DNA of 64,000 nt from Aedes albopictus. Its lineage: Eukaryota; Arthropoda; Insecta; Diptera; Culicidae. The DNA is taken from the NCBI RefSeq assembly GCF_035046485.1, contig NC_085136.1, positions 325,776,175 through 325,840,174 of the forward strand. The letters run 5' to 3'. The position numbers and the translations under genes were made by a program. The notes beneath the pieces were generated by a model. The model saw only the letters and a list, made by a program, of their open reading frames with translations, searched no databases and was not told the origin of the DNA. The first letter of the stretch is position 1. Every line of letters starts with the position of its first letter. Below are positions 1-11,761 of this stretch, one piece after another.

Positions 1-480
1 TAAAAGAAATCTTATATCATATTTTGCGTATATTTGGCAAAAATGTATTCTTCATGTTTATGTGACATAAATTTAAAGAGATTCACAAAAAAAATGAAAA
101 TCAGTAGCAAATTTATCATTTTATTACTTGAAAATTCAACTTTGAGGCGCTTACGCCACCTCTAAATTATTTCAGGCTTACACTCTTCGAATTCCACGTT
201 TCAACCATTTTTGAAAAGTAGACCTGATTCCTATTCCAATTTTTAAGAAAATCGTTGCTGAATTGGATCAGCTTACACCATTTATTTTTTTTTCCATTGA
301 CCACTCGCTTATTCGAAGACTTCTTGGTTTATCAAACTTTTTGTTTTTCGTTTCTTTTTTTGTGTTAGTCCAAAGAAGATATTTTGGAAAAAATACCAAA
401 AAGAACTCCTGAAGGATTCCTACAACGAACTCATATAGAGGATACTTGTAAAGGCTTACAGGTTTCCCAGACAAGCTAGT
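1..480. other. Unassigned AT-rich sequence
   Basis: No coding, RNA or repeat signature was recognised. The short antisense frame here has no family features. The minisatellite that follows begins gradually around 480. Confidence 0.4.
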
Positions 481-3330
481 TAAGGATACGTACAAGCAAC
501 TCTCGAAAAGTTTTTAGAAAGATTTCCAGAAAGAACCCCTGAAGAAGTCCTTGAACAAAGTTTCGGTGGATTTTCAGAAGAAACTTCTGAAAGATTCCCT
601 CAAGGAACTCCTATAGAATGCTCACAGGGAACTTGTGGAAATTCACAGGTTTCCAAGAAGAACTCATGCATGATTTTAAAATAAAGAAAATGTGAAAGAA
701 TCCCACAAGGAATTTCTGAATTATTTTCAGAAGACACTTTTGGAGGATTTGCAGAAGCTACTTAGGAGTATTTTCAGACGAAATTCCTGGATGATTTCCA
801 GACAGAGGTTCTGAAAGATTCCCAGAAGGTACTGCAGGAGAACTCTTGAATGTTTTGGAGGATTTCAGAAGAAACTCCCAGAGACTCCCAGAAGGACTTC
901 CTGGAGGTTTCAAAAGGAACCCCCAAGAACTCACAGAAGGAATTCCTATTTTTTTTTAGAAAAACCCTAGTAAGTATATCTAGGTAAATTTTTAGGACAA
1001 TTCTGTAGAGAATTCAGCAGAATCTCTTGATAGAATCCGATAATGATGTCATGGATAAATTTCAGAACGCCTTTTGGAATTCTAATGCAAAAACTTCGTC
1101 ATGAAACTATACCTTCCAAAATATATTTCTGAAGGAATTTCACACGGAAATCCTGGATGATTTTCAGAAGATGCTTCTGGAGGATTTTCTGCAGAAATTC
1201 CAAGATGACCCCTAGGAGAAACTCCTGGAAGAATCCGAGCAGGAACTACAGGAGAATTCCCTGTAGGAACTTCTAGAGGATTTTCAGAAGCAACTTATTG
1301 AGACGGGAGTTCCACCGAAGGGTTTCTAAAAGAAATTACGAAAAAATTACAAAGACTATTCTGGAGAAATTTCCGCAGAAGCTCTTGGAGGAATTCAAGA
1401 ATGAAGTCATATATGAATTTCAGAAGGAACTGCTACAGGAATCTAAAAAAACTTTTTAAAATGCTAGACAAAATTCCTGCAGAAATCCCAGACGACAAAC
1501 CGTAGAGAAATTCTGTGAAACATACCAGAAGAATTACCAAGAAAATACCGGAAGGAACTCCTTGAAAAATCTCAGAAGAAAACTGTTGGATGCCTAGAAT
1601 AGTTTAGACGAATGTCAAGAAGAATTCCTGGAAAAACTCAGAAGACATTTTTGGGGGATCTACTGAAGAAAGCGCCGGATGAGATCTTCGAAGAAATTTA
1701 GAAGGTACATCTGGGTGAAGCCTTTGGAAGAATTGCTTGGGTCAAACGCATAACTCATTTCTTAAGAATTCTTCGTAGAAACCCCACGAGTAATTTGAAA
1801 AGAAACATTTCGGATAATTCCAAAACAAACTTAGACCTTAGAAGGTTTCCTAGAAAAACTCCTGGATGGTTCCTAAAAAATCTTATAAAGGAATCGCACA
1901 AGAAATTCCTGGAGAGTTTTCAGAATAAATTCCTGGATTATTCCCAGAAAGAGCTCCTGGAACGTTGCCATATGTAACTCCAGGAGAACTCCCTGAATGA
2001 ACTTCTGGAGGATTTCAGAAGGAACACTGAGAGACTTCTTGAAGGTTTTTAGAAGAAATTCCAGTAAAAAATCCTGGAGAAATTTCAATTCTGGGTAGAA
2101 TTTAGCAGAAGCTCTTGGAAAAATCCAAGAAAGAAGTCATGGATAAATTTAAGAAGGAACTCCTACAGGAATTAAAAAAAAATCCTTCTGGAATCCTAGA
2201 AACAACTTCTTCCAAAAGACCCTAGTGAAGGAATCCCACAAGAAATTTATGAAGGGTTTTTAGAAGAAATTCATGCACGATTTCCAAAAGGATCTTCTGG
2301 AGGACTTTCAGAAAGAACTCTTGGAGACTCTCAGATGGAACTCTTAGAGGATTTTTAGAAGACATCCCAGAAAAAATCTTAGATAAAATCTGGAGATTAC
2401 TCTGGAGAGAATGTAGAAGAAGCTTTTGTAGGCATTCAAGAATGAAGTCATGGGTGATTTTCCGAAGAAACTCTCACAGGAAAAGAAAACTCCTGCTTGA
2501 ATTCGATAAAACACCAAAAGAAAATGTTAGAGGAATTAAAAAAAAATCCTAGATGTACCTGGAAAACTCGGCAGAAAGAACTCTTAGAAGAATTTCATAA
2601 GAACCTCCAGTAAAAATTGGAGGAAACTTAAGAAGAATTTCTGGAAGATCCTCAGCGGGAACTCCTGGAAGAATCTAGAATTTACGGGCTGTCCCCTGAA
2701 GAAAACACCACAGGAACTCTTGGAGGAATATCAGAAAGAATAGCTGGGTATAGCTCAGAAGAAGCTTCTGTAGTAATTTCAAGCAAATGTCTTGAGTAAA
2801 ACTTATAATTAATGGCTTAGAAAGTATCAAATCCGGGTAGAACTCCTAGAGAAATCCCCATAGAATCTCCACAAGAAATTGAAAATGGGACATCTCGGAC
2901 AATTTCAGAACTAACTTACAAAGAAATCCCAAAAGGAGCTTCAGAACTGCCAGGGAATCTTATGGGTATCCATACAAACATTTCTCATCGAGCTTCAAGT
3001 GAAAAGAAGGTGAATCGTAAGTAAGTAATTGGAGAGGAGCTCCAGAAACATTCTTGGGAGGGATTCTAGAAAGAGCCGTTTGAGGAAACCTCTAAGTTTT
3101 TCTGAGATAATTCCAAGATATTACATAGAAAAATCACATGAAATTTATTTACTAAAGGTATCTGATTTTCCGGAGGAAATCTTCGAAGAACTTCTGAACA
3201 AACGACAATCTTACGAGCTTACTTATAGTAAGCTTAGGAATTTACATCTCAAAAGAAATTTATTCACTAAAGGTATCTAATTTTCCAAAGGACTTCCTGG
3301 AAGGGGCAAATCCTTGAACAATTTCTAAGG
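480..3330 (+). repeat. Degenerate minisatellite built on aagaactcctggag/gatttcagaag
   Basis: About 2.8 kb made of endless variants of short words such as ttcagaaga, aactcctgg, aggatttcag and aaggaattcc. The period is irregular and copies are diverged. Short frames in it (for example 1795-1977 and 3029-3280) only translate the repeat into Phe/Leu/Lys/Glu-rich strings, so they are not genes. The same family occurs in the opposite orientation at 30890-32100. Confidence 0.75.
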
Positions 3331-3475
3331 AAACAACAATTCTACGAGATTACTTATAGAAATCTCAAGAATTCAGGAAGTTAGGAACAATTTTTGCAAT
3401 AATCTTTTTCGAAAACCCAAAAAAAAAAGCTTGGATCTATCTTTAGGGATTAAATACAATTGATTGATTTATCTG

Positions 3476-3692
3476 TGGAGCCTCGTAGCCGTGCGGTTAG
3501 GGTCACCAAGCTTCTAATCGCACCATGCTATGGGGTGAGGGTTCGATTCCCGCTCCGGGCGATGAAACTTTTCGTGAGAATAGTTTCTTCTCCGTATCCA
3601 CTGGTGCATGCTCCGTGTGTCCCTTGTTTAATGTTTAGTTTCATTCAGTCTGTACAGCCTCTGGCTGAAGACGGTGTCCGTGTCTTTTATCT
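3476..3692 (+). mobile_element. tRNA-derived SINE, family A
   Basis: A tRNA-like head carries an internal Pol III A box (tagccgtgcggttag, about 3486-3500) and B box (ggttcgattcc, about 3540-3550). It is followed by a family-specific body containing gatgaaacttttcg and ending near ggctgaagacggtgtc. Other copies lie at 4488-4672 (- strand) and in the split element at 29828-30500. It is not a tRNA gene because there is no closed acceptor stem and the body continues beyond the head. A short antisense piece of another SINE tail (agagactttcagccc) follows at about 3695-3720. Confidence 0.75.
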
Positions 3693-3988
3693 TTATTATA
3701 GAGACTTTCAGCCCTTATTACACAAACATTATTTTATATTATGCATTATACATATATGCATCTTAGAAGAAACTCATCTAGGAGCTATAGAAGTCAGGTC
3801 TCCTGAGGGAATTACAACATAAGCTCCTTACTGAATTTAAGAAGAAACATGAGAGTAAATGGCAAAAGAAATTTCATTAAGAAGTCCTTGAGAAGTCGCA
3901 AAAATTGTCTCTACTTGTAGAAAGAGAGCTTCTAGCAAATCTCTACAAGTTGGATTGCGACGTTATTGAGTGGTATATGTTGTCTTTT

Positions 3989-4274
3989 TGAAGGGCCCAT
4001 ATAGCCGAGGCGGTAAACGCACGGGTATTCAGCATGACCATGCTGAGGGTGACGGGTTCGATTCCCGGTCGGTCCAGGATCTTTTCGTAAAGGAAATTTC
4101 CTTGACTTCCTTGGGCATAGAGTATCTTCGTGCCTGCCACACGATATACACATGCAAAATGGTCATTGGCAGAGGAAGCTCTCAGTTAATAACTGTGGAA
4201 GTGCTCATAGAACACTAAGCTGAGAAGCAGGCTTTGTCCCAGTGAGGACGTTACGCCAAGAAGAGGAGAGGAGG
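3989..4274 (+). mobile_element. Feilai-type tRNA-derived SINE with 12-bp target duplication
   Basis: The head gggcccatatagccgaggcg has an A box, a B box (ggttcgattcc) at about 4057-4067, and a body running to the tail aagaggagaggagg. ATGTTGTCTTTT at 3977-3988 is repeated at 4275-4286, which fixes both ends and marks LINE-mediated retroposition. The sequence matches what I know of the Feilai family of Aedes. Further copies lie at 8883-9176 and 56502-56790. Confidence 0.88.
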
Positions 4275-4344
4275 ATGTTGTCTTTTACTGGCAATGTCTG
4301 AAATATACTGAGAATTTGCAATTGAACAGAATGTTGGTAATTAA

Positions 4345-4452
4345 AAAAATGTGATAAATTTGTAAAAAAAATCGCGTTCTGGTGAGATTCGAACCCACGG
4401 CTCCGTTTTAGCTAGACCGGCGTTTTAACCAACTAAGCCACATAACGATTCT
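4345..4452 (-). mobile_element. tRNA-related SINE head, family B (reverse)
   Basis: Read on the - strand it gives a tRNA-like head: ggcttagttggtt (A-box region), a ccggtctag arm, and B box gggttcgaatctc. It then runs into a T-rich tail. The same family is at 4703-4825 on the + strand. It could derive from an old tRNA gene, but the sequence continues past the acceptor end and no CCA-proximal stem closes. Confidence 0.6.
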
Positions 4453-4487
4453 GCGGAATAGAAAGTCAAACTGACTCCGAACTCACA

Positions 4488-4672
4488 CCATGAAAGACAC
4501 CATGACACTAGCCAACGGACACGACACACATTCCGAGCACCAGTGGATACAAGGAAGAAGCATTCTTGCGAAAAGTTTCATCACTCGAAGCGAGAGTCGA
4601 ACCCTAAACCACCATGGCATGGTACGGTTATACGCTTGATGACGCTAGCCCCACGGCCACGAGGCTTTACAA
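4488..4672 (-). mobile_element. tRNA-derived SINE, family A (reverse)
   Basis: The reverse complement starts with cctcgtggccgtgg and has a B box-like ggttcgactctc. It continues with gatgaaacttttcgc and tatccactggtgc, matching the copy at 3476-3692. It lies between two head-to-head family B SINEs. Confidence 0.72.
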
Positions 4673-4702
4673 AGACTCTCTTTTTCGCAAATCCATAACT
4701 TT

Positions 4703-4825
4703 TCGAAACGGTTGTATGGCTTAATTGGTTTAAGTGCCGGTCTAGAGAATACGGTGTTGTGGGTTCAAATCTAATCAGAATGCGATTTTTTGCAGATTCA
4801 TCTCTTAAATTGTTAGTTAGCCCTT
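4703..4825 (+). mobile_element. tRNA-related SINE head, family B (forward)
   Basis: Carries ggcttaattggtt, ccggtctaga and gggttcaaatcta in tRNA-like order, then a T-rich tail. It is the inverted partner of 4345-4452. The B box is mutated, so Pol III activity is doubtful. Confidence 0.6.
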
Positions 4826-5259
4826 CTGTGCCTTTTAATTACAAGTTTTCAATGTGTTCTTGAAGATACATTGCCGAGTTCTTGCAAGGAAAAACGTCAT
4901 CTTTTAATCGAAAACTTTGAGTAGTTTTTCCATCATTCTCCGTGAATACCTGTGAAAAGTTTTACCAAACGCCATGAATTTCACGTGACTTTTACAGTTG
5001 AATATTGCAGTGCTCTTTTATGCAAAATATCTTCGGCGATCATCTGTTTCATTCTGCATTTTTTTTTCTTTCGGTCCCTTGTAGCATCTTCCAATATGTT
5101 TGCAGTGGGTCACCCTTGTTCACATTAATTCGTCTGATTTTTCATCACACAAATAATGAATTCGAAAGTGAAGTCAAAATTGTTCAAGTGCCACAGTGCA
5201 TTTGTCATGGTTTTGAGGTGCATCAAGTGCGTCGTGGTGCACAATCTGAAAACCCCTGC

Positions 5260-5538
5260 CACATACCTGAAGCGTCCGATTTGAATGTGATCTTCGGTAA
5301 ACTTGTAGCTGATATAGTAGCCTAGGAGTACCAAAGGTCAACTAACACAACTCGGAAATGCTACGGTCAAGTGAATGAAAAACTTAATTTTCCCATAGTA
5401 ATTCCCAAACAAACTTTGTAGGACTTGTGCACTTTCAATTTTCAACTAAATCAGCTCAAATTTCGGGTGAAGGCATAGAATCTGATAATGAATCGAATGA
5501 GTGGTGTGAAGCAAAAACGATTTTTTGAACCACCTTGT
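5260..5538 (+). mobile_element. Single arm of the TAGCG-type foldback MITE
   Basis: This stretch, from gcgtccgatttgaatg to gattttttgaaccacc, is a diverged copy of one arm of the complete foldback at 16384-17152 (compare 16880-17146). The other arm is absent, so this is a half element or deletion product. Confidence 0.7.
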
Positions 5539-5539
5539 T

Positions 5540-5716
5540 TGTTTATCTGTATTAGCGAGATTTTTAGCCTTAGGCTACTTCATCTCGGGACCCACGCTTT
5601 ACTTCCCTTCCGAAGGAAGAACTCACATTTTGTGAGTTTGTCGGGAGTGGGATTCGATCCCAGGTCCTCGGCGTGATAGTCAAGTGTTCTAACCATCATA
5701 CCAGGTCCGCTCCCCA
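5540..5716 (-). mobile_element. tRNA-derived SINE, family C (reverse)
   Basis: The reverse complement begins with gagcggacctggtatg. It contains an A-box-like tggttagaacac and a symmetrical B box gggatcgaatccc, then a body with ttccttcggaagggaag. A second copy, split by a MITE, is at 45661-45930. It abuts the half MITE at 5260-5538. Confidence 0.65.
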
Positions 5717-5719
5717 TAG

Positions 5720-7360
5720 AATCACCTTATTTTATACTTTACTCGCATTCTACAGTGTTACGTAATATATTACTTCATTAGTAAATAAGTTATCATTGAG
5801 AGCAAACCAAATTTGGTTCGCAAAAATACATCCGATTTCATAGCTTCATTTCAGTATGCGAATATCAGCCTCCCCACGAAGGATAGTTCCAATCCGAAAC
5901 ACACCAAAAAACGGCTTCAATAGTTAATTATATGGTACACCAATTTTGCTTATCCCCTTCCCCGCACACTAATCTGTACTCTAATTAGTCCGGAGTTTTT
6001 AGCTGTCATTAGATTGGTTGAATATAGTGTCTCTTTCAGTTCCTGTTCATTTCGTCCTCCCCCTCAATTCCCTTAGTTTTTTTCCCGTTTTCCACCCTCT
6101 CCTCGAAAAAAAAAACCCCTATTAAATGACTAAAACGTAAATATGATTTGGGAACCTATCAACGTGATTATTATGCTTGTTCTCTTGTGCCATGCGTGCT
6201 CCATCATCAACCTGTGTGTCTCTCTCTGTTTATCGTGTTTGTGAACTGATTCTGTGTATTCATGTTTTTTCTTTCGTTTTTTTTTTGTGCTGAAATGCAA
6301 TGTGAGTGTTTTATTTTCCGGAACCCGAACGAAAACGTAAAAAGACGGCTGACCGAATTTGTGCCAATTTTCCTCCAGTCTAACTTAATTGTTGTGCGTT
6401 TGCGACTGATACCGATTCGATTTTTTGGAAAGCTCTTGAGCTCGTGACTCTGAGAAGTGGTTGTAAATTTTCCGAATAAAACCAGTGCATATTTCGTTTT
6501 AGTCATTTCTCCGTAAACTTGCTTGTAGTCGGTCGGTCGGTGGTGCCTTTCTGCTTCCTGGTGGTTGCTGCTAGTTGAATTATTCAACCTTGCCCGCACG
6601 CACACTCACACTCGCACACACAAACACACATACAAATGAAAATTCAGGACATTCAGCAAGCGACGACGACGATGACGGTGTGTGCATCGTAAATTGTGCA
6701 AATCAATTAGGGAAAACGCTCAAAGGAGCACGAATAATTCAGCTAGCATCACATCAAAGATTCTACTGTTGTTTTGGGGCACTACCTACCAACTGTTTTG
6801 TATATCTCTATCTGTCTATCTATCTAACTATCTAGCTTGGTCTAGGCTAGCCTAGCCTAGCTATCTATCTATCTATAAATATCTTTCTGGCTTTCGTTTC
6901 TATGTACTTGTTTACCACCGTCTACCGTACAATTATAACCAACCATAGATGTAGAACAGTTGTGTTGTGTATTTTGCGGCGGTTTTGTGCATAAGCTTTG
7001 ATAACCATATATAATGGAGGCTTGTACGGTATAAAATCTGGACAAAAGAAGGAAAAATATAGAGACGAACCAGTCAAGGGCTGAAAGTCTCTTCAATAAA
7101 GACAAATCAATCAATCTGTTGGCGCGAGTTTCTTCCGGATTAGTGAAACGACATACTGAGAGCAGCGTATTTTACGGCAGCTTCAATGCTATATTGAATA
7201 GAATATATTTTTAGTATTTTACACTTCATTTTTCCTATAAATAACTTACATGATAGTTTCTTAATCTCTAACGAATTGTCTCACTCGACGCAAAACTTAA
7301 CACTAAATCTAATAACAATTCTAATACGCTTAATTCCTATTGGATAACAAAAAGATGCCA
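5720..7360. other. Non-coding region with microsatellites
   Basis: No gene recognised. It holds a CA-rich stretch (about 6600-6640), a gacgacgacga run near 6662, and a tatc/ctat microsatellite at about 6808-6885 broken by gctagcctagcc. A SINE-tail-like piece (gggctgaaagtctct...aataaagacaaatcaatcaa) lies at about 7077-7115. The remainder is unassigned. Confidence 0.5.
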
Positions 7361-7368
7361 ACATAGTT

Positions 7369-7871
7369 TTGTCTCAAGAGCAAACTTATGTGTCTCTGAC
7401 AGATTTTGGGCCGCTGAATCCGAATGTTGGCTCAGATTTGCTCCAGCACGTCACAATTTTGAGCTATACCTCAATTTATAGGGCAACATATGCGATCTTG
7501 GGCTTTTTTGACTGCAAGCCGTTAAGCATGGAAATATTTTTCTTAAGCAATCAAAAGATAAAATGGTCAATTGCAAAATATTTCGTTTTACCTAACATAA
7601 ATCGCTTAAAACTATCAAATTCGATTTGGTAAACCGAAATATTTTGCATGAGTCGTTAATTTAGATTTCATTTGAACATTTTGATTGCTTAAAAAAATAT
7701 ATTTTTATGCTTAACGGCTTGTAATCTAAAAAGCCAAAGATCGCATATTTTGTCCTATAAATCGAGGTATAGCTCAAAATTGTGACGTGCTGGAGCAAAT
7801 CTGAGCCCGGATTCGGATTCAGTGGCCCAAAATCTGTCAGAGACACATTAGTTTGCTCTTGAGACAGACCA
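7369..7871. mobile_element. Foldback MITE with possible ATAGTT target duplication
   Basis: Two long inverted arms (about 7371-7610 and 7630-7866) share gtctcaagagcaaact, ctctgacagatttt and gctccagcacgtcacaa. ATAGTT occurs just outside both ends (7363-7368 and 7872-7877). The right end has about four extra bases compared with the left, so the left terminus may be slightly eroded. Frames inside it on the two strands are mirror images of each other and not genes. Confidence 0.72.
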
Positions 7872-7919
7872 ATAGTTAATTTTTGTTACGCTGTGTAATT
7901 GGTATGTTATTAGAAGCAA

Positions 7920-8440
7920 GAATCAGTCAAGACAGAAGAGCAAGAGCGAGTTGATAGTTAGTCAAAAGTGAGTAGAGAATTGATAGAATAATTCCATTGC
8001 TTCGTCATTCAAGGATTGAAGGCATAAATGAACGTACATTGAGACTGAGTCGAACGGCTTAACGAAAGCATGTTAAGTTTGAGTAAGTCTAGAAAATTGC
8101 ACGAATGAACCAATGAAATTTGTCGTAAGTCGCTCTTGAAAATGAACCAAGAATTGAGCAGAGACTGAGATGCAAATTTATTGATTGTAAGTTTAAAGTA
8201 AGCTGAGAGTGAGTGCGTAAAGAGATGGACTAAAGTACATGAAAGACCAGTAGAGTGTGAGTTACTTGAGAGTGAATCAAGAATGAATCTATGGGCTATT
8301 CTGTCGTGAATGAATCGAAAGTCAGTCAAGAGTGAGTGGAGACTGGGGAGTGATTAAGATTATGCCGTTGGAAAGTAAATCGAGAATAAGTTACAATTAC
8401 ACCAGAAGTAATGCAGAGTAAAACAAGAGAGCAAGACAAT
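7920..8440. repeat. GAGT-rich degenerate simple repeat
   Basis: Dense variants of gagtcaagagtgagt and gtgagt without fixed period. The same texture recurs at 12340-13660, 18360-18470, 19850-20165, 20290-20640 and 21240-21660. No gene seen. Confidence 0.6.
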
Positions 8441-8882
8441 GTCAGGCATGGGAAACACTCACTTAATTATTGCATTACCCTCACGCTCTCCTATAGCGAG
8501 TCTGCTTCTAAGAATTTGCTTCTGTTACGTCATTAAACATCGAGCGATGAACAACAAATGATGGCACAATGAATCACTACTCAATCTGAGTGCCTAGGAT
8601 CAGTATTGTTGAGTATAAATCTCAGTTGGAGTTTTAATTACATGCTACTATTATTTACTTACCTTGTATGCTAATACAATGCCATTGTAGAGCTGATATG
8701 CTCTATATTGGCCGAGTAATAGCTCTATAAGCCCAAAAAGCACTTTTATGCCACCGTGGATAATAACGCTCACAAAAAATGGAAAGCAAATTTGCAGCTG
8801 TCAAACATTGCTCTCAGCAAGTTGCTTGTGCATGTAAGAACCTTTTTTAATTCTCTCTGGTTTTGTCGGTTGAAAGGTAACC

Positions 8883-9176
8883 TCCTCTCCTCTCTCTCTC
8901 CTCTTCTTGGCGTAACGTCCTCACTGGGACAAAGCCTGCTTCTCAGCTTAGTGTTCAATGAGCACTTCCACAGTTATTAACTGAGAGCTTCCTCTGCCAA
9001 TGACCATTTTGCATGTGTATATCGTGTGGCAGGCACGAAGATACTCTATGCCCAAGGAAGTCAAGGAAATTTCCATTACGAAAAGATCCTGGACTGACCG
9101 GGAATCGAACCCGTCACCCTCAGCATGGTCATGCTGAATACCCGTGCGTTTACCGCCTCGGCTATATGGGCCCTTT
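8883..9176 (-). mobile_element. Feilai-type SINE with 13-bp target duplication
   Basis: A reverse-oriented copy of the element at 3989-4274, with head at 9176 and tail at 8883. TTGAAAGGTAACC at 8870-8882 is repeated at 9177-9189. The insertion is therefore complete and fairly recent. Confidence 0.88.
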
Positions 9177-9189
9177 TTGAAAGGTAACC

Positions 9190-9770
9190 GTTACAGGCAA
9201 AACCAAAGCGGAGAAAATGAAGAATATATAGTATCGTAGTCACAAAGTGCCTAGCGAAGAGCTGTCGAAATAGTTGAGCACTCTCCAGGATGAATGTAGT
9301 AATAATGAACCTAGAATAATGAACCGATTTGTGGGAGCTTTTGGCATAGCCCATTCATTGAGTACCTTCTCATCGCGAGTATTCAGTTTAGTAACGTGAA
9401 TCAGTAAACACAATCTGATTTCATTACCTGAATATCTTTCGGTGATTAAGGCTTAAAGCTTTCTTTTGTATCACATGCATTGATAGAGGCTGGTTATTTT
9501 TGAAACTCACTTCACTTTTTCCAACTTCTTTCCGGTTCCATGGTTTGCAAATTGTTCGAGTCACGTTCAGTGAGCCATACAGTCACTCAACATGGTCCAA
9601 TGCACGAATTCACTGTCAAAAAAGTCACAAAAGTCAAAGGAGTGAATGCGTTGGTCGATGATTTTTTGCGACTTGACATCGCTGACATTCAAATGAGTGA
9701 GTGAGACTTAATTTGCCAGATCAGGTCTTGCTTTTGGGCATTTGATTTGGGGTCAAGCTCCTCGACAGCC
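9190..9770. other. Unassigned non-coding sequence
   Basis: No repeat boundary or coding signature was recognised before the minisatellite begins near 9775. Confidence 0.35.
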
Positions 9771-9774
9771 CGAA

Positions 9775-10436
9775 ATAAGGGGTGCAAAAGGGCTTCAGGG
9801 GCATTGTAGGGGGTTGTTTTTGAAGTTTCAGGAGGATTTTAAGGCCGTTTCCGATAGTTTTCAGAGTTGCTCAGGGAGGGTCACAGGAGCCTTTAAAGGG
9901 CAAGTTTCAGGTGTATTTCAATGCATTTCATAGAGTTTCAGGAAGTTTGAGGAAAATTTTATGGGTTTTCTAACAGGTTTTAGGGTTGTTTGAAAGCATT
10001 TCAGAGGCGCTTCGAGGGTTTCCGAGGGGTTCCTAGAGCCTATTAAAGGCGTCCCAAGAAATTTCTGTGGCATTTCAAATTTATTGCTGGGATTTCAGTT
10101 TCAACGGGATTGAAGAGGTTCAGGGGCGTTTCAGGGGGGTTCCAGGAACCGTTTAAGGTTATTTAAACGAGTTTTATGGGCACTACAAATGGGTGCCGGA
10201 GATCTCAAGGACGTTAACTGGAATTATTGTAGTTTCAGGGGCGTTTCAAGAAGTTTCAAGGGTTTTTCTAGAGGGGCCTCAGGAGCCTTTTGAGGGCGTT
10301 TCAATGGATGTCAGGGGTGTTTCAAAGTGTTGCAAAGGATTAAAAAATTTTAAGGCTTCGGGAACATTTTAAGGGCGTTCAGGGGTAATTCAAAGGGATT
10401 ACTGAGATTTCGGGAACGTATCAATACTTAACATAA
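9775..10436 (+). repeat. TTCAGGGG/GCGTTTCA-type degenerate minisatellite
   Basis: Variants of gtttcagggg, ggcgtttcag and ggagcctttaagg run through the block. The strand of the motif flips at about 10437. The same family forms many blocks elsewhere (11200-11760, 28880-29245, 29600-29830, 30500-30720, 40920-41500, 41695-42240, 42595-43060, 43255-43860, 44090-44323). Confidence 0.7.
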
Positions 10437-10654
10437 AGTATCCCAGAAAACCTCTAAAACCCACCTGAAAAACCCCTATTAGTACCCTTGAAACGCCCCT
10501 GAGATCCCTTAAAGCACCTCCGAGACCCTCTGCAACCCCCTAAAGCCCCTTGGGGCCCTTTGGAACACACCTGAGACCCACTAAAACACGCCGGAAACCC
10601 CTTAAACCAATCCAGAGACCCCCTAGGACCCCCTTGAAAAGCCCACGAAACCCC
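10437..10654 (-). repeat. Same minisatellite in inverted orientation
   Basis: Here the words read as the complement: cccctgaaac, cctgagacccc, aaacccctta. The orientation change relative to the upstream block is abrupt. Confidence 0.7.
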
Positions 10655-11137
10655 TTAAGGCTCAATTGAGAATGGAAAATGTTCCAAAACAAAAAAAGCA
10701 CTTTCCCCAAAACGATCCACAAGTCGAAAAAAATAAGATTGTTTTAAAGAATGTTTTCTTCTTCTTCTTTATGGCTCTACATCCCGATCGCGACTTTGCC
10801 TGCTTCAACTTAGTTTGAGCACTTCCACAGTTAATAATTGAAGGGCTTTCTTTGCCTGCCATTGCATGAATTTGTATATTGTGAAGCAAGCACAATGATA
10901 CACTTTGCCCAGAAAGTCGAGAGTTTTTTTTCCAAACGGAAAGGGAATCGAACCGCCATCTCCGGATTGGCGATCCATAGCCTTAACCACTAGGCTAACT
11001 GGAGACCCTAGAATGTCCAATTGTTTATTTAGTCAATAATGGCAATCGGACAAGCTGGATTTGTTCGCTTTTTCGTCATTCTGGAGAAAAGTGCTTTTTC
11101 AGTTTTGGATAATATGCGGTTCTCATTTGAGCCTTAA
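10655..11137. mobile_element. TTAA-flanked MITE split by a SINE
   Basis: Both ends read TTAAGGCTCAA (inverted at the right end). Internal words cactttccccaaaacgatcc and cgtcattctggagaaaagtg match the uninterrupted copy at 12131-12334. A SINE occupies 10755-11009. TTAA at both ends suggests piggyBac-type integration, but TA cannot be excluded. Confidence 0.75.
10755..11009 (-). mobile_element. tRNA-derived SINE nested in a MITE, AGAATGT duplication
   Basis: The reverse complement starts ggtctccagttagccta. It has A box region gcctagtggttaagg and B box ggttcgattccc, and ends in a gaagaagaagaaa tail. AGAATGT at 10748-10754 is repeated at 11010-11016. Its body distantly resembles Feilai (the shared part around the acttccacagttaataa words), but the head differs. 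Confidence 0.75.
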
Positions 11138-11199
11138 AGGGGGCATACATTTAGTACGTCACGCTAAAAATAAGATTTTTCGAACGCCCCCTGTATGGA

Positions 11200-11760
11200 T
11201 GCCCCCAAAGAACCCCTCGGTTCCCTTGGAATTTCCTTGAAAGCACCTGGGCTTTCCTGATACTCCATAGATAACCCTTAAGCTTCCTTGGTACTCTTTT
11301 GAAACTGCCTGGGATCCCCTGAAACGCTCTTTGGACCCCCTAAAGTTCCTGTGAAACCTGAAACTCCCTGGGACTACTCGAAAAGCCCCTGACGCACCCT
11401 GAAATGCCCATGAGACCCCCTGTAACTCCCATGATACCCCTGGGACCCACTGAAAAGCTCCTGAGACCTCTGAAACCCTCTTGAAATTCCCTGACTCCCT
11501 AAAATGCTATTGAGACCCACTGGAACCACCCGGAGCCCCCTTGAAGCATCCCCGTGGCCCTCTGGAACACTCTTGAGACCCTTGAAACACCCCTGAGGCC
11601 CACTGCAGGCCTATGGAACTCCTGAAATCCCAAGAGAAGACTCTGAGACTCCCTTAATCGACCCTTAAACCACCTGATACCTCCTCAAATCCTTTGGAAC
11701 CCCCTGAAACGTTCCTGAGGACCCCCTGAAATCCTTCTGCAATTTCTCTTTGGTCATCTT
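11200..11760 (-). repeat. Minisatellite block, inverted orientation
   Basis: Runs of ccctgaaac, cctgagacccc and aaacccctg: the complement of the ttcagggg family. A small piece of a TA-type MITE (gggggcatac ... gatgcccccaaag) precedes it at about 11138-11205. Confidence 0.65.
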
Positions 11761-11761
11761 C

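Noticed and set aside
1795..2088. Overlapping short ORFs on both strands
   Set aside because: They only translate the degenerate minisatellite.
3476..3560. Possible tRNA gene on the + strand
   Set aside because: A and B boxes are present, but the sequence continues as a SINE body shared with other copies and no acceptor stem closes.
4371..4450. Possible tRNA gene on the - strand
   Set aside because: The same tRNA-like head occurs inverted 250 bp away with a shared tail, as expected for a SINE family.
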